Shown here: positions 21,720 through 28,269 of the stretch, one piece after another | Numbering within the stretch: the stretch's first letter is position 1 | How the letters are laid out: each line of letters starts with the position of its first letter | From: Candidatus Parvarchaeota archaeon UBA446 | GTDB taxonomy: Archaea; Nanobdellota; Nanobdellia; Parvarchaeales; Parvarchaeaceae | Direction of reading: 5' to 3' | Assembly: GCA_002503215.1 (NCBI GenBank) | Contig: DARG01000001.1 | Span: forward strand, 1-28,269 | DNA length: 28,269 bases | Notes under the pieces: generated by a model | What the model saw: only the letters and a program-made list of their open reading frames with translations | What the model was told of the DNA's origin: nothing | Database searches by the model: none | Program-made: the position numbers and the translations under genes

Positions 21720-22904
21720 ATGTATAATCCTCTTTCAAAGAAAGCACAGTCAGCTCTGGAATATATGATGACCTATGGCTGGGCAATATTAATCATAGTA
21801 ATAGTAGCAGTAATTCTCTACAGCATGGGTATCTTTAATCCATCTTCAAGTGTAACTGCAACCAGCAGTGGTTTCAGTCCGTTTGTAGCTAGTTCAGCCA
21901 TATGTAATAGCCTTGCCTTAAAAATCGCATTCATAGTAGGAGGACTGCCAAACGGGGCAACAACAGCTACTTTAAATAGTTTAACTCTAAGTTCTCCAAC
22001 TGGATTTAGTTCAAGTTCTTTTCCTATAACTATCCCTTTAAATGGTACAGTAACATCAGGTAGTACATTTACAGTTGTTTCTCCTCTTGCAAAGGTTAAC
22101 TGCTATTCCTCAGGGGTATCTTCAGGAGCACATTTTGCAGTCAATGGTAATCTAAGTTATACAGTATATACTCCAGCGGGTAAAGTCACATTATTTTCAA
22201 CAGGAACTATCGCAGGAATAAATTCGCCCTCTCAGTCTTTAGTTGCAAATTTCACAAATTCAAGCAATATACAAGTGCCTGGTACTTCTAGCACCGCAAC
22301 AATATGGAATGGAGGTCATGCTTACACCTTAACTATGTGGGTCAATATGGATCATGCTTATGGCAGGTGTGGTTATCCTTGTAATGATTTATTCCAAACA
22401 GATCAAGGTTGTACTTCCGGTTTACAGCAAATCCCAGATAATGCTACTGGTTATGAGGTAGATTTATTAGAATGGAATTCTAGCTGTGGACCCGGCGCAG
22501 GAGGACAAGGATCTCCTTTTCAATATGTCCCTTATAATAAGTGGGTATTAATAACAGGAGTATTCAAATACAACGCACCTGGAAATGGCTGGATAGCCTC
22601 ATGTGTTGATACACACTGTGATAATAGTTCATGGACTATGAGTACTCCTGCAATGTATTCCACACCTGCTACTGAATTAGGTTCAAATCAAATGAATGGA
22701 GTTGTGGCAGATATACAGATATATAACACTACATTATCACAGAATCAAATAGCCGAATTATTTAATGGGTATATAGAAGCGCATCCCGTTAGTCTTAATA
22801 ACTTAGTGGCCTGGTTTCCCTTAGACGGAAATCCAGATGATTACAGTGGAAATGGAAACAACGCAAGTTTGTCGTCTATAACTTTTGTTTCTCCCACTAG
22901 TTAG
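21720..22904 (+). CDS. Pilin-like protein with class III signal peptide and LamG-like domain
   Basis: 394 residues. The N-terminus MYNPLSKKAQSALEYM is a class III (archaeal type IV pilin) signal: cleavage is expected between Ala9 and Gln10, with Glu14 at position +5 of the mature chain, followed by the hydrophobic helix 17-36. The middle is Ser/Thr/Gly-rich. From about 185 onward there is a LamG/concanavalin-like jelly roll: FTNSSNIQVPG, AYTLTMWVNMDHAY, KWVLITGVFKYN, VADIQIYNTTLSQNQIAELFNG. The element LVAWFPLDGNPDDYSGNGNN, which normally opens a LamG domain, comes last (about 360-380). Cys residues may form disulfides. It is probably a surface filament subunit or filament-anchored glycan-binding adhesin. 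It is divergent from the AlaX-like gene. Confidence 0.9.
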   Translation: MYNPLSKKAQSALEYMMTYGWAILIIVIVAVILYSMGIFNPSSSVTATSSGFSPFVASSAICNSLALKIAFIVGGLPNGATTATLNSLTLSSPTGFSSSSFPITIPLNGTVTSGSTFTVVSPLAKVNCYSSGVSSGAHFAVNGNLSYTVYTPAGKVTLFSTGTIAGINSPSQSLVANFTNSSNIQVPGTSSTATIWNGGHAYTLTMWVNMDHAYGRCGYPCNDLFQTDQGCTSGLQQIPDNATGYEVDLLEWNSSCGPGAGGQGSPFQYVPYNKWVLITGVFKYNAPGNGWIASCVDTHCDNSSWTMSTPAMYSTPATELGSNQMNGVVADIQIYNTTLSQNQIAELFNGYIEAHPVSLNNLVAWFPLDGNPDDYSGNGNNASLSSITFVSPTS

Positions 22905-22956
22905 CTACGCTATAACTAAAAAAATTGCTACCTCTTTATCGAATTTGTTTTAGCTA

Positions 22957-22976
22957 CTTATTTTTAAGATTTTATC
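22957..22976 (+). terminator. Possible T-rich terminator after the pilin-like gene
   Basis: A stretch with TTATTTTTAAGATTTTAT follows about 50 nt after the stop, in the gap between this gene and the convergent PadR gene. No hairpin is seen. Confidence 0.25.
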
Positions 22977-23007
22977 ATCAAGGGAGGTATAAAATAAACT
23001 TAGTTTA

Positions 23008-23373
23008 TTATTTTCTTAGCCATATCGAAGTGAATTTCTGCATTCTATTATGCATATCTTTGATTGCTTTGTCATACTCTGATACAGCATCAATGCCTTT
23101 TTGAGTTATTGAATACGGCTTACGGCTTTTTTCTGAACCGTTGTTTTCTTCCATTGATTTTATATATCCTTTTTCCTCAAGCCATTGCAAAGCAGGATAT
23201 ATTGCAGCAGGCCCCGGTCTCCACATGCCGTCTGTCTTTTCAAAGATCTGCTCCATTAATTCAAAGCCATGCATAGGCCTGTTTGAAAGCAGTTTTAGTA
23301 TCAAAGGCTTAAGCAGCCCTTTTGGAATAACTTCTATTCTAAAAGGGCCGCATCGGCAATAATTTCTTGGCAT
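23008..23373 (-). CDS. PadR family transcriptional regulator
   Basis: 121 residues of a winged helix-turn-helix regulator. LLKPLILKLLSNRPMHGFEL (17-36) is the first helix pair of the PadR domain, PGPAAIYPALQWLEEKGYI is the recognition helix and turn, and RKPYSITQKGIDAV forms the wing. The N-terminus carries three Cys-containing positions (NYCRCG). The C-terminal dimer helix is short, as in the small PadR class. It starts 1 nt after the DUF5320-like stop, so it is co-transcribed and may regulate its own operon. The ligand is unknown; the Cys/His-rich partner hints at a metal or redox signal. Confidence 0.9.
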   Translation of the reverse strand: MPRNYCRCGPFRIEVIPKGLLKPLILKLLSNRPMHGFELMEQIFEKTDGMWRPGPAAIYPALQWLEEKGYIKSMEENNGSEKSRKPYSITQKGIDAVSEYDKAIKDMHNRMQKFTSIWLRK

Positions 23374-23374
23374 T

Positions 23375-23644
23375 TTATTCCGTTTCTTTCTTTTGGGTTT
23401 TACCGCCGTTTTCTAGGTCGTTTATGCGCGTGTTTATGAAATCCACTTGTGCCTCAAGGTCTTCTTTGTATAACTTAAGCTTTTCTACAAGCTTTTCTTT
23501 ATGCAACGGCCTCAAAGTATCATCGGAGTCATTTTCATAGAACCTTTGGTTCATTCCATGCATGTGCCTAGAATGTCCTTGACATCCGCAACCACATCCG
23601 GCTCTGCGCCCAAATTCATTTTCGTTGTTCATTTCGTTTTCCAT
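23375..23644 (-). CDS. Cys/His-rich DUF5320-like small protein
   Basis: 89 residues in two parts. The N-terminal part is a metal-binding-like cluster with Cys17, Cys19, Cys21, His24, His27 and His29 (GCGCGCQGHSRHMHGM). The C-terminal part, residues 47-80, is a coiled coil (LVEKLKLYKEDLEAQVDFIN). This Gly/Cys/Met head plus coiled-coil tail is the DUF5320-like arrangement. There is no membrane segment. It leads the operon with the PadR gene (1-nt gap). Its role is unknown, and metal binding is inference from composition. Confidence 0.7.
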   Translation of the reverse strand: MENEMNNENEFGRRAGCGCGCQGHSRHMHGMNQRFYENDSDDTLRPLHKEKLVEKLKLYKEDLEAQVDFINTRINDLENGGKTQKKETE

Positions 23645-23664
23645 ATCATTACATATATCACTAC

Positions 23665-23675
23665 TTATATAAATA
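23665..23675 (-). promoter_or_regulatory. TATA box for the DUF5320-PadR operon
   Basis: The reverse strand reads TATTTATATAA, 21 nt before the ATG at 23644 (leaderless spacing). Between box and start lie two similar 9-mers, TAGTGATAT and TAATGATAT on the reverse strand, a possible PadR site. Confidence 0.5.
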
Positions 23676-23760
23676 CTTTAAATAAACGTGTAATACTAAT
23701 ATTTCAATTCTTTTAATTGATTTAGTCCATAGATATTTTTATGAAGGAATGCGCTAAAAA

Positions 23761-23770
23761 ATATAAATAC
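23761..23770 (+). promoter_or_regulatory. TATA box for the archaeal-type aspS
   Basis: ATATAAATAC is centred about 70 nt before the ATG at 23836, giving a leader of about 40 nt, unlike the leaderless genes nearby. The leader contains a six-codon open frame (23799-23819, MNLIQV). Confidence 0.4.
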
Positions 23771-23835
23771 GCACATGTTAAATAATCAGAGTGAGTAAAT
23801 GAATCTTATACAAGTTTAAGACTGAAATTATTTTT

Positions 23836-25119
23836 ATGATAAAAAATGAAAACGGCAGTATAAAAGTGATAGGTTGGGCAGAGAATGTAAGAAACCTTGG
23901 AGGTCTAGCATTTATAACTGTCAGAGATATAAACGGCAAATATCAAGTGACGGTTTCGAAGAAGTCAAATGAAAAGCTATTCGAGATGATTCCCGAAATA
24001 AAAGCCGAATCAGTTATAGAAGTAAATGGTACAAGAAAGGACAATGCCAAAGCAATAAACGGATATGAGATAATACCAGACTCGTTGGAACTTATAACTG
24101 TGGCAGAGCAGCCTGTCCCTTTAAATCTTAGTGATAAAGTAGAATCATCTCTCGACAAAGATTTGGATTTTAGATTTCTCAGTCTTAGAAAGCCGAAAGT
24201 CGCAGCTACATTCAGGGTACAGAGTACGGTTAGCGGTGCCATAACAAAGTTCTTCGAAGAAAACAACTTCTATCAGATACATTCATCAAAGATAATATCT
24301 CAAGCCACAGAGGGAGGAGCAAACGTTTTTCAGGTTTTATATTTTGATAAGACAGCTTTTCTAGCCCAGTCACCTCAGTTCTATAAACAGATGATGATGG
24401 CCGCTGGATTTGAAAGAGTGTTTGAGATAGGACCGGTTTTTAGGGCAGAGCCACACCATACCTCTAGGCATCTTACAGAGTACACAAGCGTTGATATGGA
24501 AATGAGCTTTATAAATTCCTATGAAGAAATAATGTCGGTAATGGAACAGCTTATGCTAGCAATATACAAAGAAGTAAAAAGCAAGAATGCCAAAGATTTA
24601 GAAGTTCATGGAGTTAAACTTGAGGATCCTGTAATTCCTTTTCCAAGGATAACAATGAAAGAGGCTGCGGGCATACTGGAAAAATACGGAAATAAACTAA
24701 AAGAAGATGGAGATATCGATCCGGAAGGAGAAAGGATACTCGGAAAGTATGTAAAAGAAAAATATGGCAGCGACTTTTTCTTCCTTACGGAATTTGCATG
24801 GTCCATAGCACAGTTTTATCACATGAAAAAAGAAAACGATAAAAGCGTTACAAATAGGGCCGATTTAATCTACAAAGGGCTGGAGATAACTACACTTGCG
24901 CAGCGTGAACACAGATACAGCGTACTTGTAAGTCAGTTGGAAGAAAAAGGTTTAGACCCGGAAAAGTTCAAGTTTTATACTGATTTTTTCCGTTACGGTG
25001 TGCCGCCACATGGAGGTTCCGGTACAGGATTGGAAAGAATAGTAAAACAAATGCTTAATTTAGAAAACGTAGCCGAGGCCACATTGCTTCCTAGAACGCC
25101 TGAAAGGCTTACTCCTTAG
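23836..25119 (+). CDS. aspS: Archaeal-type aspartyl-tRNA synthetase (aspartate--tRNA(Asp/Asn) ligase)
   Basis: 427 residues, the usual length of archaeal/eukaryal-type AspRS with no GAD insertion. The OB anticodon-binding domain includes [11 protein letters not shown]. Motif 1/flexible region: [16 protein letters not shown] and [13 protein letters not shown]. Motif 2: [19 protein letters not shown]. Motif 3: [18 protein letters not shown], ending with [11 protein letters not shown]. Asp in the SVDMEM segment and the RLTP end favour AspRS over AsnRS. At the anticodon-domain site where the discriminating archaeal enzyme has Trp, this protein has Glu in GWAEN, so the discriminating signature is absent; this does not settle its specificity. 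A bacterial-type AspRS is also encoded at 14353, so the cell has two. It ends 2 nt from the convergent 277-residue gene. Confidence 0.93.
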   Translation: MIKNENGSIKVIGWAENVRNLGGLAFITVRDINGKYQVTVSKKSNEKLFEMIPEIKAESVIEVNGTRKDNAKAINGYEIIPDSLELITVAEQPVPLNLSDKVESSLDKDLDFRFLSLRKPKVAATFRVQSTVSGAITKFFEENNFYQIHSSKIISQATEGGANVFQVLYFDKTAFLAQSPQFYKQMMMAAGFERVFEIGPVFRAEPHHTSRHLTEYTSVDMEMSFINSYEEIMSVMEQLMLAIYKEVKSKNAKDLEVHGVKLEDPVIPFPRITMKEAAGILEKYGNKLKEDGDIDPEGERILGKYVKEKYGSDFFFLTEFAWSIAQFYHMKKENDKSVTNRADLIYKGLEITTLAQREHRYSVLVSQLEEKGLDPEKFKFYTDFFRYGVPPHGGSGTGLERIVKQMLNLENVAEATLLPRTPERLTP

Positions 25120-25121
25120 TA

Positions 25122-25955
25122 CTATCTGTAAAGATCAGAAGGCGCCGTCCCAGATGGCTTGTATTCTTCATTTTCTTGTTTGTCTTCTATTGTAACTATT
25201 TTACTAGGAACTTTTTTTACCGTTTCTAATATGTTGTAAAAAGCATCATATTCATTGCTATCAGAGACTTTAAAATGTGGAATGCCTTCATCGTTATCTT
25301 TATTTGGCATCTCCATAGAATATCCTATCTTCTTCTTAGTATCTATTATATAGAATGGCCCTATTATGTAAGATAGAGTTTCAAAATCGTCTTTATTTAA
25401 ATTAGATATATACTTTATTATCTTACTCCCATTTTCTTTTAGGTTACTTAGCTCTGTAAGATAGAAATTTAAGTTTTCTTCTTTCATTATGATTTTTATA
25501 CCCTCTCTCTTTATTTTCGATGATAACTTATACATAGTTGAATATTTTTTATCTTCCTTGATATCAGGTTTCGCTCCTTTATTATACATTCCTTTAATAT
25601 CCATTAACTTTTTATTTGGAAGCGTTATCTCTCTAGTAGTGTACATAGGGTTTACATGATCAGGATCTTGTTCAAAGATTACCGTTTTATTGTTTTCTAT
25701 CAATAGCAAAGGACGTCTTATCCCCACATAAAGTGCTTCTTTCTGGTCTTGATCAAGTGAATCTATCTTTTTAGAAAAGCCTTCTTTATCGGAAATGCAT
25801 ACGTAATAACTTGCTATGCCGAACCCATCCTCATTTACTATCCTAGACTTTTTCTTTATGTTAACCGAAAGGTCCATTACATAGGATAATTTCTCATCAT
25901 ATCCTATTTCTGGGTTTGATTCTACTAAGTCCTGCAATTTCTTACCTTTATTCAT
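25122..25955 (-). CDS. Hypothetical protein with internal repeat, paralogue of the preceding gene
   Basis: 277 residues, not recognised, soluble and highly charged. Two segments resemble each other: one near 64-96 (LDQDQKEALYVGIRRPLLLI, then KTVIFEQ) and one near 189-220 (LNKDDFETLSYIIGPFYII, then KKIGYSME), both of the form L-x-x-D-x-x-E-x-L-x(3-4)-I-x-x-P-x-x-x-I. The start GKKLQDLVESNPEIG resembles KNLDDLVREDYLNG of the upstream gene, so the two look like diverged tandem copies. The C-terminus is a flexible acidic tail. The start overlaps the upstream stop by 8 nt. No function is proposed. Confidence 0.75.
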   Translation of the reverse strand: MNKGKKLQDLVESNPEIGYDEKLSYVMDLSVNIKKKSRIVNEDGFGIASYYVCISDKEGFSKKIDSLDQDQKEALYVGIRRPLLLIENNKTVIFEQDPDHVNPMYTTREITLPNKKLMDIKGMYNKGAKPDIKEDKKYSTMYKLSSKIKREGIKIIMKEENLNFYLTELSNLKENGSKIIKYISNLNKDDFETLSYIIGPFYIIDTKKKIGYSMEMPNKDNDEGIPHFKVSDSNEYDAFYNILETVKKVPSKIVTIEDKQENEEYKPSGTAPSDLYR

Positions 25956-26751
25956 ACATGTCCGTGTAATTTTTTTCTTTTAAAATATTCATTATTATAC
26001 TGTCTTCGTCGTTTTTTCCTTCGTGTTTCTTAAACTCGGCTTTTTCGTTTTTAAGTTCAAGTGAGTATATCTCATTTTCATTCTTTTTTACAAATAGCCT
26101 ACCGCTTCCAAGGCTTTTATAAATATCGTGTAGTTTTTTTCTATCAAAATCCATTATTGGCTTATTTCCAAATTTCTTGGTTCCATCTACTAGATAGACA
26201 AGGAGAGGGTTTTCCTGGTTTTCATCATTGTATACTATATTAGAGCTGTTTTTTATTTCATAAAGCAAAGAATTTAGTTTTGCTAATTTGTAGAGTTCTT
26301 TAGCACTGGCCTCTCTTTCTTCTTTCATAGGTTCTGCCTGCATGCTTAGCCTTTCTAACTCTTCTATCTCTTCTTCTTTAAGTTCTCTTTTTTTAAGTGT
26401 GTAATCGAGCTTATTATTCGCGTATTCATGTGAAATAGAATGTATATCATATTCTTCGTCATCGAAAATATATAGCTTTAAAGGCATGAGATTATTTAGA
26501 TGCAAAAGCGAATCATATTTTAGTCCTTTTAAGAAATCAAACACACCTTCTTTTCTTTTTTCAATCGTTTCCTTTTTTACAAGCAGCGTATTACCAAAAG
26601 GGCCCAGTTTTACGGTCTTGGAACTTTCAGTAAGTAATCCAGCGGTATCTGCTATGACACTATAATTGTAATTGCTAATACCGTTAAGGTAATCTTCTCT
26701 AACTAAATCATCAAGGTTTTTAAATTTTTTGAAATCTAGCTTAGTTTCCAC
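25948..26751 (-). CDS. Hypothetical protein, paralogue of the following gene
   Basis: 267 residues, not recognised. It has KNLDDLVREDYLNG at 11-24, KLGPFGNTLLVKKETI at about 48-63, a segment LKYDSLLHLNNLMPLKLYIF, a long charged helix (ELKEEEIEELERLSMQ), and near the end DFDRKKLHDIYKSLGSG with NEIYSLELKNE. Elements at the start, one third and four fifths of the chain match the 277-residue neighbour. There is no signal or membrane helix. The start is GTG at 26751, chosen because a good TATA box lies 28 nt upstream, as for a leaderless start. It overlaps the next gene by 8 nt. Confidence 0.72.
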   Translation of the reverse strand: METKLDFKKFKNLDDLVREDYLNGISNYNYSVIADTAGLLTESSKTVKLGPFGNTLLVKKETIEKRKEGVFDFLKGLKYDSLLHLNNLMPLKLYIFDDEEYDIHSISHEYANNKLDYTLKKRELKEEEIEELERLSMQAEPMKEEREASAKELYKLAKLNSLLYEIKNSSNIVYNDENQENPLLVYLVDGTKKFGNKPIMDFDRKKLHDIYKSLGSGRLFVKKNENEIYSLELKNEKAEFKKHEGKNDEDSIIMNILKEKNYTDMYE

Positions 26752-26774
26752 AAAAAAATAAGAGAATATAACTT

Positions 26775-26784
26775 GTATTTAAAC
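26775..26784 (-). promoter_or_regulatory. TATA box for the paralogous pair
   Basis: GTATTTAAAC (reads GTTTAAATAC on the reverse strand), centred 28 nt before the GTG at 26751. It sits in the 35-nt gap after the coiled-coil gene, so the pair can be transcribed separately. Confidence 0.5.
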
Positions 26785-26786
26785 TT

Positions 26787-27440
26787 TTAAATCGAATCTT
26801 TCTTTTGCGGCTTTAATCCATCGATAAGATCCCTTAATTCTTTTATACTGTCACTTATTGCAGGGACAAGTCTATCAATGACTTTTTCAAATGCCTGCAA
26901 TTCTACGTTTACATCAGATATAGTTTTGTTGTATTCTTCGGTTTTTCCGATCATAGTATTCTGTATGTTATCTATTCTCTGGTCCAATTTTTCTATTTGA
27001 TCTTTTATCATTTCTATGGAGTTTTCATTTATGTTTAAGCTGGATCTCAATGAATTAAGCTCAGTCGCCGAGTTTTTCCATTTTTCTTCTATAATCTGTT
27101 CAAGTATCTGCTGTATACTCTCCATATTTGATCCGTTCATGTTTTGTGGCCTTGAATCATTGTTCTGCTGGACAGGCTGCTGTAGAACCGGTTGTGTCAT
27201 TTGTGGTTGCATACTCTCAGTTTCGTGTGGAATATCTTGTGGCTGTTGGTTCGGCTTTGCATGCTGAGTCTTAAGTGCGTTTACCAATGCATTTTTTATT
27301 GTTGTACTGTCATAACCTTGCTGCCTTAGACTGTCTATTATGTCTTGCTGGCTCATACCATTTGAAAGCATACTGCTTACGTCAGGAACGTCTTCATCTT
27401 TTTTCTTAAATGCATTCATTAGGTTCATATTTAGGTCCAC
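26787..27440 (-). CDS. Coiled-coil protein with N-terminal helical motif
   Basis: 217 residues in three parts. Residues 20-50 (MLSNGMSQQDIIDSLRQQG, then YDSTTIKNAL) form a short three-helix motif of UBA-like appearance that I associate with conserved DPANN coiled-coil proteins. Residues 55-105 are a Pro/Gln/Asn-rich linker. Residues 108-210 are a long coiled coil with regular hydrophobic spacing (IEMIKDQIEKLDQRIDNIQN). There is no signal or membrane helix. The start overlaps the end of the preceding coiled-coil gene by 10 nt, so the two are probably made together and may pair. Likely a cytoplasmic structural or adaptor protein; no function is known. Confidence 0.78.
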   Translation of the reverse strand: MDLNMNLMNAFKKKDEDVPDVSSMLSNGMSQQDIIDSLRQQGYDSTTIKNALVNALKTQHAKPNQQPQDIPHETESMQPQMTQPVLQQPVQQNNDSRPQNMNGSNMESIQQILEQIIEEKWKNSATELNSLRSSLNINENSIEMIKDQIEKLDQRIDNIQNTMIGKTEEYNKTISDVNVELQAFEKVIDRLVPAISDSIKELRDLIDGLKPQKKDSI

Positions 27441-27799
27441 TTCCTACTATTCATGTAGTCGTTTACAATCTTAATAACGTCTTCTTTATTTAAAAACCTT
27501 GAAGGATCAACGAAGCTCAGGTATTTTTCTATAACTTTTACATCCTGTATTTTTGCAAAATTATCTGCCTGTCTTTCTATCCTGTTTATCGCATCTTCCA
27601 ACTCAAATATTTTTGTTTTGCTGTTTGAAATCTCACTGTTTATATTTTGTATCGCTATCTTTATTTCTTTATATTTTTCTAGGTTGTTTTGGTCAACCAT
27701 CTTTATAGTATCTTTAAGTTGTGCTATCCTCTGATCAAAAATCTTTATAGATTCTCTTAACTCGACTACATTTCTAGCAAGGTCTCCTTGTTGCTCCAT
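27431..27799 (-). CDS. Small coiled-coil protein
   Basis: 122 residues, not recognised by name. Residues 5-95 are an almost continuous coiled coil (VVELRESIKIFDQRIAQLKD, then IAIQNINSEISN), followed by a compact end with FVDPSRFLNKEDVIKIVNDY. There is no signal or membrane segment. It heads a cluster of four genes on this strand and overlaps the next coiled-coil gene by 10 nt. The matching coiled coils suggest a hetero-oligomer, which is inference. It is divergent from the MFS transporter gene. Confidence 0.78.
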   Translation of the reverse strand: MEQQGDLARNVVELRESIKIFDQRIAQLKDTIKMVDQNNLEKYKEIKIAIQNINSEISNSKTKIFELEDAINRIERQADNFAKIQDVKVIEKYLSFVDPSRFLNKEDVIKIVNDYMNSRKWT

Positions 27800-27818
27800 A
27801 TAATTGTATTGTATGCCT

Positions 27819-27829
27819 CGTTTTTATGC
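27819..27829 (-). promoter_or_regulatory. TATA box for the coiled-coil gene pair
   Basis: The reverse strand reads GCATAAAAACG, centred 25 nt before the ATG at 27799 (leaderless spacing). Confidence 0.4.
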
Positions 27830-27902
27830 CTTTCCTGCCCACGTATAAAAATAATTTGAATTGCTAAATTTATGAATTATTTCAAGGATAAACATAAATT
27901 TC

Positions 27903-27996
27903 TATAGTATTTTGTTTACAATTCAAAACCAAAACAGGAATAAAGATTTTTAGTTTGTATCAAAAACAAATTGTAAATAAATTTTAAAATACTATA
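27903..27996. repeat. Interrupted inverted repeat between the coiled-coil and MFS genes
   Basis: The left arm TATAGTATTTTGTTTACAATT (27903-27923; written here as TATAGTATTTT plus TTTACAATT) matches the reverse complement of AATTGTAAA (27969-27977) and AAAATACTATA (27986-27996), with 8 extra bases in the right arm. It is the main structured element in the 247-bp gap; AT-rich composition lowers its weight. The rest of the gap shows no gene. Confidence 0.4.
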
Positions 27997-28016
27997 TATA
28001 TGACATGTTTTAAAGC

Positions 28017-28024
28017 TTTAAATA
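28017..28024 (+). promoter_or_regulatory. TATA box for the MFS transporter gene
   Basis: TTTAAATA is centred 26 nt before the ATG at 28047, the same box and spacing as at 5720 and 6248. Confidence 0.5.
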
Positions 28025-28046
28025 TATTTATTTCTATAACAATTTC

Positions 28047-28269
28047 ATGCAGAAAAAAGAGCATGTTGGTAAAGCCGGTTCTTTTGCTGCATTAGATAAT
28101 GCAAAGACTTCTAGTACACATCTTAGGATAACTCTTTTGTCTGTAGCAGGTACTTTCTTAGACGGTTATGACATATCAATAATTGGTGTTGCTCTTACGA
28201 TAATAACTGCAATTTCAGCGTTCAGTTATGCATCAACTCCTCTTGGAAAAGGACTGATGGCGGCATCTA
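28047..28269 (+). CDS. MFS transporter (3' partial)
   Basis: The first 74 codons of a gene that runs off the window. After a polar N-terminus (MQKKEHVGKAGSFAALDNAK) comes the first membrane helix with LLSVAGTFLDGYDISIIGVAL; the pattern G-x-F-x-D-G-Y-D is typical of helix 1 in major facilitator sugar-, aromatic-acid- or metabolite-type transporters. The second hydrophobic segment is just starting. A leaderless TATA box supports the ATG. The substrate cannot be judged from this piece. Confidence 0.75.
   Translation, partial: MQKKEHVGKAGSFAALDNAKTSSTHLRITLLSVAGTFLDGYDISIIGVALTIITAISAFSYASTPLGKGLMAAS

Noticed and set aside
23943..24266. A 107-codon reverse frame inside the archaeal-type aspS
   Set aside because: It is antisense to the OB and early catalytic domain, with no independent support.
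1..28269. CRISPR array, insertion sequence, integrase or phage genes
   Set aside because: No regular direct repeats, transposase, integrase or structural phage motifs were seen. The only regular repeats are the propeller blades at the left end, which are coding.

Overview
The window looks like a low-GC archaeal chromosome segment. Archaeal marks are an Rpo10 RNA polymerase subunit, a pilin-like protein with a class III (archaeal prepilin) signal peptide, archaeal-type NMN adenylyltransferase and aspartyl-tRNA synthetase, a UPF0104 membrane protein, and many genes whose TATA-like box lies about 20-28 nt before the start codon, as expected for leaderless mRNAs. Compact, often overlapping genes, YVTN-propeller and LamG surface proteins and many unrecognised operons suggest a DPANN/ARMAN-like (Parvarchaeota or Micrarchaeota-like) organism. 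That placement is inference from gene style, not from a marker search.

Layout. 1-803: 3' part of a YVTN beta-propeller surface protein. 1079-4037: dCMP deaminase, a fused NMN adenylyltransferase/DUF488 protein, and a malate:quinone oxidoreductase-like flavoprotein. 4106-6730: tRNA-Gly(UCC), a multi-spanning membrane protein, a DnaQ-like exonuclease, a stand-alone RAM (AsnC ligand-binding) protein overlapping rpo10, and an unknown. 6839-7317: tRNA-Pro(UGG) and a DUF1059 protein. 7421-11353: a glycan island with a GT2 enzyme facing an overlapping operon of UPF0104 membrane protein, GT4 glycosyltransferase and GH1 glycosidase. 11474-16131: gatC-gatA-gatB-aspS, where this AspRS is the long bacterial type. 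16128-17267: alkaline-phosphatase-superfamily hydrolase.

17392-20046 is a tight three-gene operon of unrecognised soluble proteins. 20085-21532: family 4 uracil-DNA glycosylase overlapping an AlaX-like editing protein. 21720-22904: pilin-like LamG protein. 23008-23644: Cys/His-rich DUF5320-like protein with a PadR regulator. 23836-25119: a second, archaeal-type AspRS. 25122-27799: two unrecognised paralogues with an internal repeat, behind a coiled-coil gene pair. 28047-end: start of an MFS transporter.

How it fits together. The gatCAB-aspS operon is a complete set for making Asn-tRNA by transamidation. Its bacterial-type AspRS carries the His typical of non-discriminating bacterial AspRS, and a second AspRS lies about 8 kb away, so the two may divide the tRNA-Asp and tRNA-Asn work. 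The glycan genes, propeller and pilin point to an elaborate cell surface. The best candidates for undescribed biology are the two unknown operons (17392-20046 and 25122-27799), the NMNAT-DUF488 fusion, and the paired inverted repeats before gatC.
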